Shown here: piece by piece, positions 63,796 through 64,000 of the stretch | Position numbering within the stretch: position 1 is the first letter of the stretch | Layout: every line of letters starts with the position of its first letter | Assembly (NCBI GenBank): GCA_038380795.1 | Contig: CM076259.1 | Location: 98,319,739 to 98,383,738, forward strand | From: Pyrocephalus nanus | Lineage: Eukaryota; Chordata; Aves; Passeriformes; Tyrannidae | Length of the DNA: 64,000 bases | Direction: 5' to 3' | Program-made: the position numbers and the translations under genes | Notes under the pieces: generated by a model | Told to the model about the DNA's origin: nothing | The model's database searches: none | Seen by the model: the letters and a program-made list of their open reading frames with translations, nothing else

Positions 63796-64000
63796 TAATA
63801 AACTCAACATTATGATGTAGAAAACCACAATGAGACTGCAAGATCTTGCATATTTACTGAACAACTACAGAACAGTAATAGTTAAATAAGTCAATTCTTT
63901 CTCTTCAGAGGAAGGAATCCACCTTCAAGCTATGGTTAGGACATAACTACAGTACTAGTTCCTAAAATATCAGTCTTAATCAACAGAGAATTTCCCCAGC

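Larger units (their letters stand above)
16481..64000 (-). other. ARHGAP6: ARHGAP6 intron 1 (partial, at least 47.5 kb)
   Basis: All sequence above the exon-2 acceptor is intron in the ARHGAP6 transcript; no upstream exon with a matching frame and donor was recognised before the window ends. The intron hosts the nested amelogenin remnant, three CR1 fragments, a large stem-loop, a GC-richer patch and simple repeats, each listed separately. I see nothing identifiable in 16481-19220, 19396-24819, 25633-29316, 29400-29705, 29746-43650, 46762-56399 and 56721-60653 apart from the small items listed. This intron is very long in mammals too and there carries AMELX on the opposite strand. Confidence 0.85.

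Overview
The window looks like bird genomic DNA: AT-rich, intronic, with no SINEs and only a few short CR1 LINE fragments. One CR1 ends in the ATTCTATG-type octamer tail typical of birds and their close relatives. A turtle or other toothless archosauromorph cannot be strictly excluded. Almost everything here lies inside one gene, ARHGAP6 (Rho GTPase-activating protein 6), on the minus strand. Two of its coding exons are clear, at 428-499 and 16321-16480. They join in frame through a split Asp codon. Positions 1-427 are the start of the next intron, 500-16320 is a complete 15.8-kb intron, and 16481-64000 is part of the long intron upstream of the second exon, whose 5' exon lies outside the window. 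The exon and intron numbers I use follow the human full-length isoform.

The most interesting content is on the plus strand inside that upstream intron: a decayed amelogenin (AMEL) gene at about 43.65-46.76 kb. In mammals amelogenin, the main enamel-matrix protein gene, is nested in the same ARHGAP6 intron on the opposite strand, so position and orientation agree with the sequence match. Exon 3 (44070-44115) and exon 6 (46379-46755) are recognisable codon by codon. Candidates for exon 5 (about 45435-45469) and, more weakly, exon 2 (about 43655-43693) lie in the right order. The lesions are a nonsense codon and destroyed donor in exon 3, several frameshifts in exon 6, a lost exon-6 acceptor, and a CR1 insertion in intron 5. 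The exon-6 C-terminus and its splice donor are still visible. This fits the known loss of teeth and enamel genes in birds.

The rest is intronic: five CR1 fragments (about 10.3, 14.3-15.1, 19.2, 24.8-25.6 and 45.9-46.1 kb), a long near-perfect stem-loop at 29317-29399, a GC/CpG-richer patch with a GC box and a MARE/AP-1-like site at about 56.4-56.72 kb, a 47-nt pure pyrimidine tract at 60654-60700, and several microsatellites and short tandem duplications. I found no other protein-coding gene, tRNA, rRNA or CRISPR. The short open reading frames across the window look like chance or CR1-derived frames.
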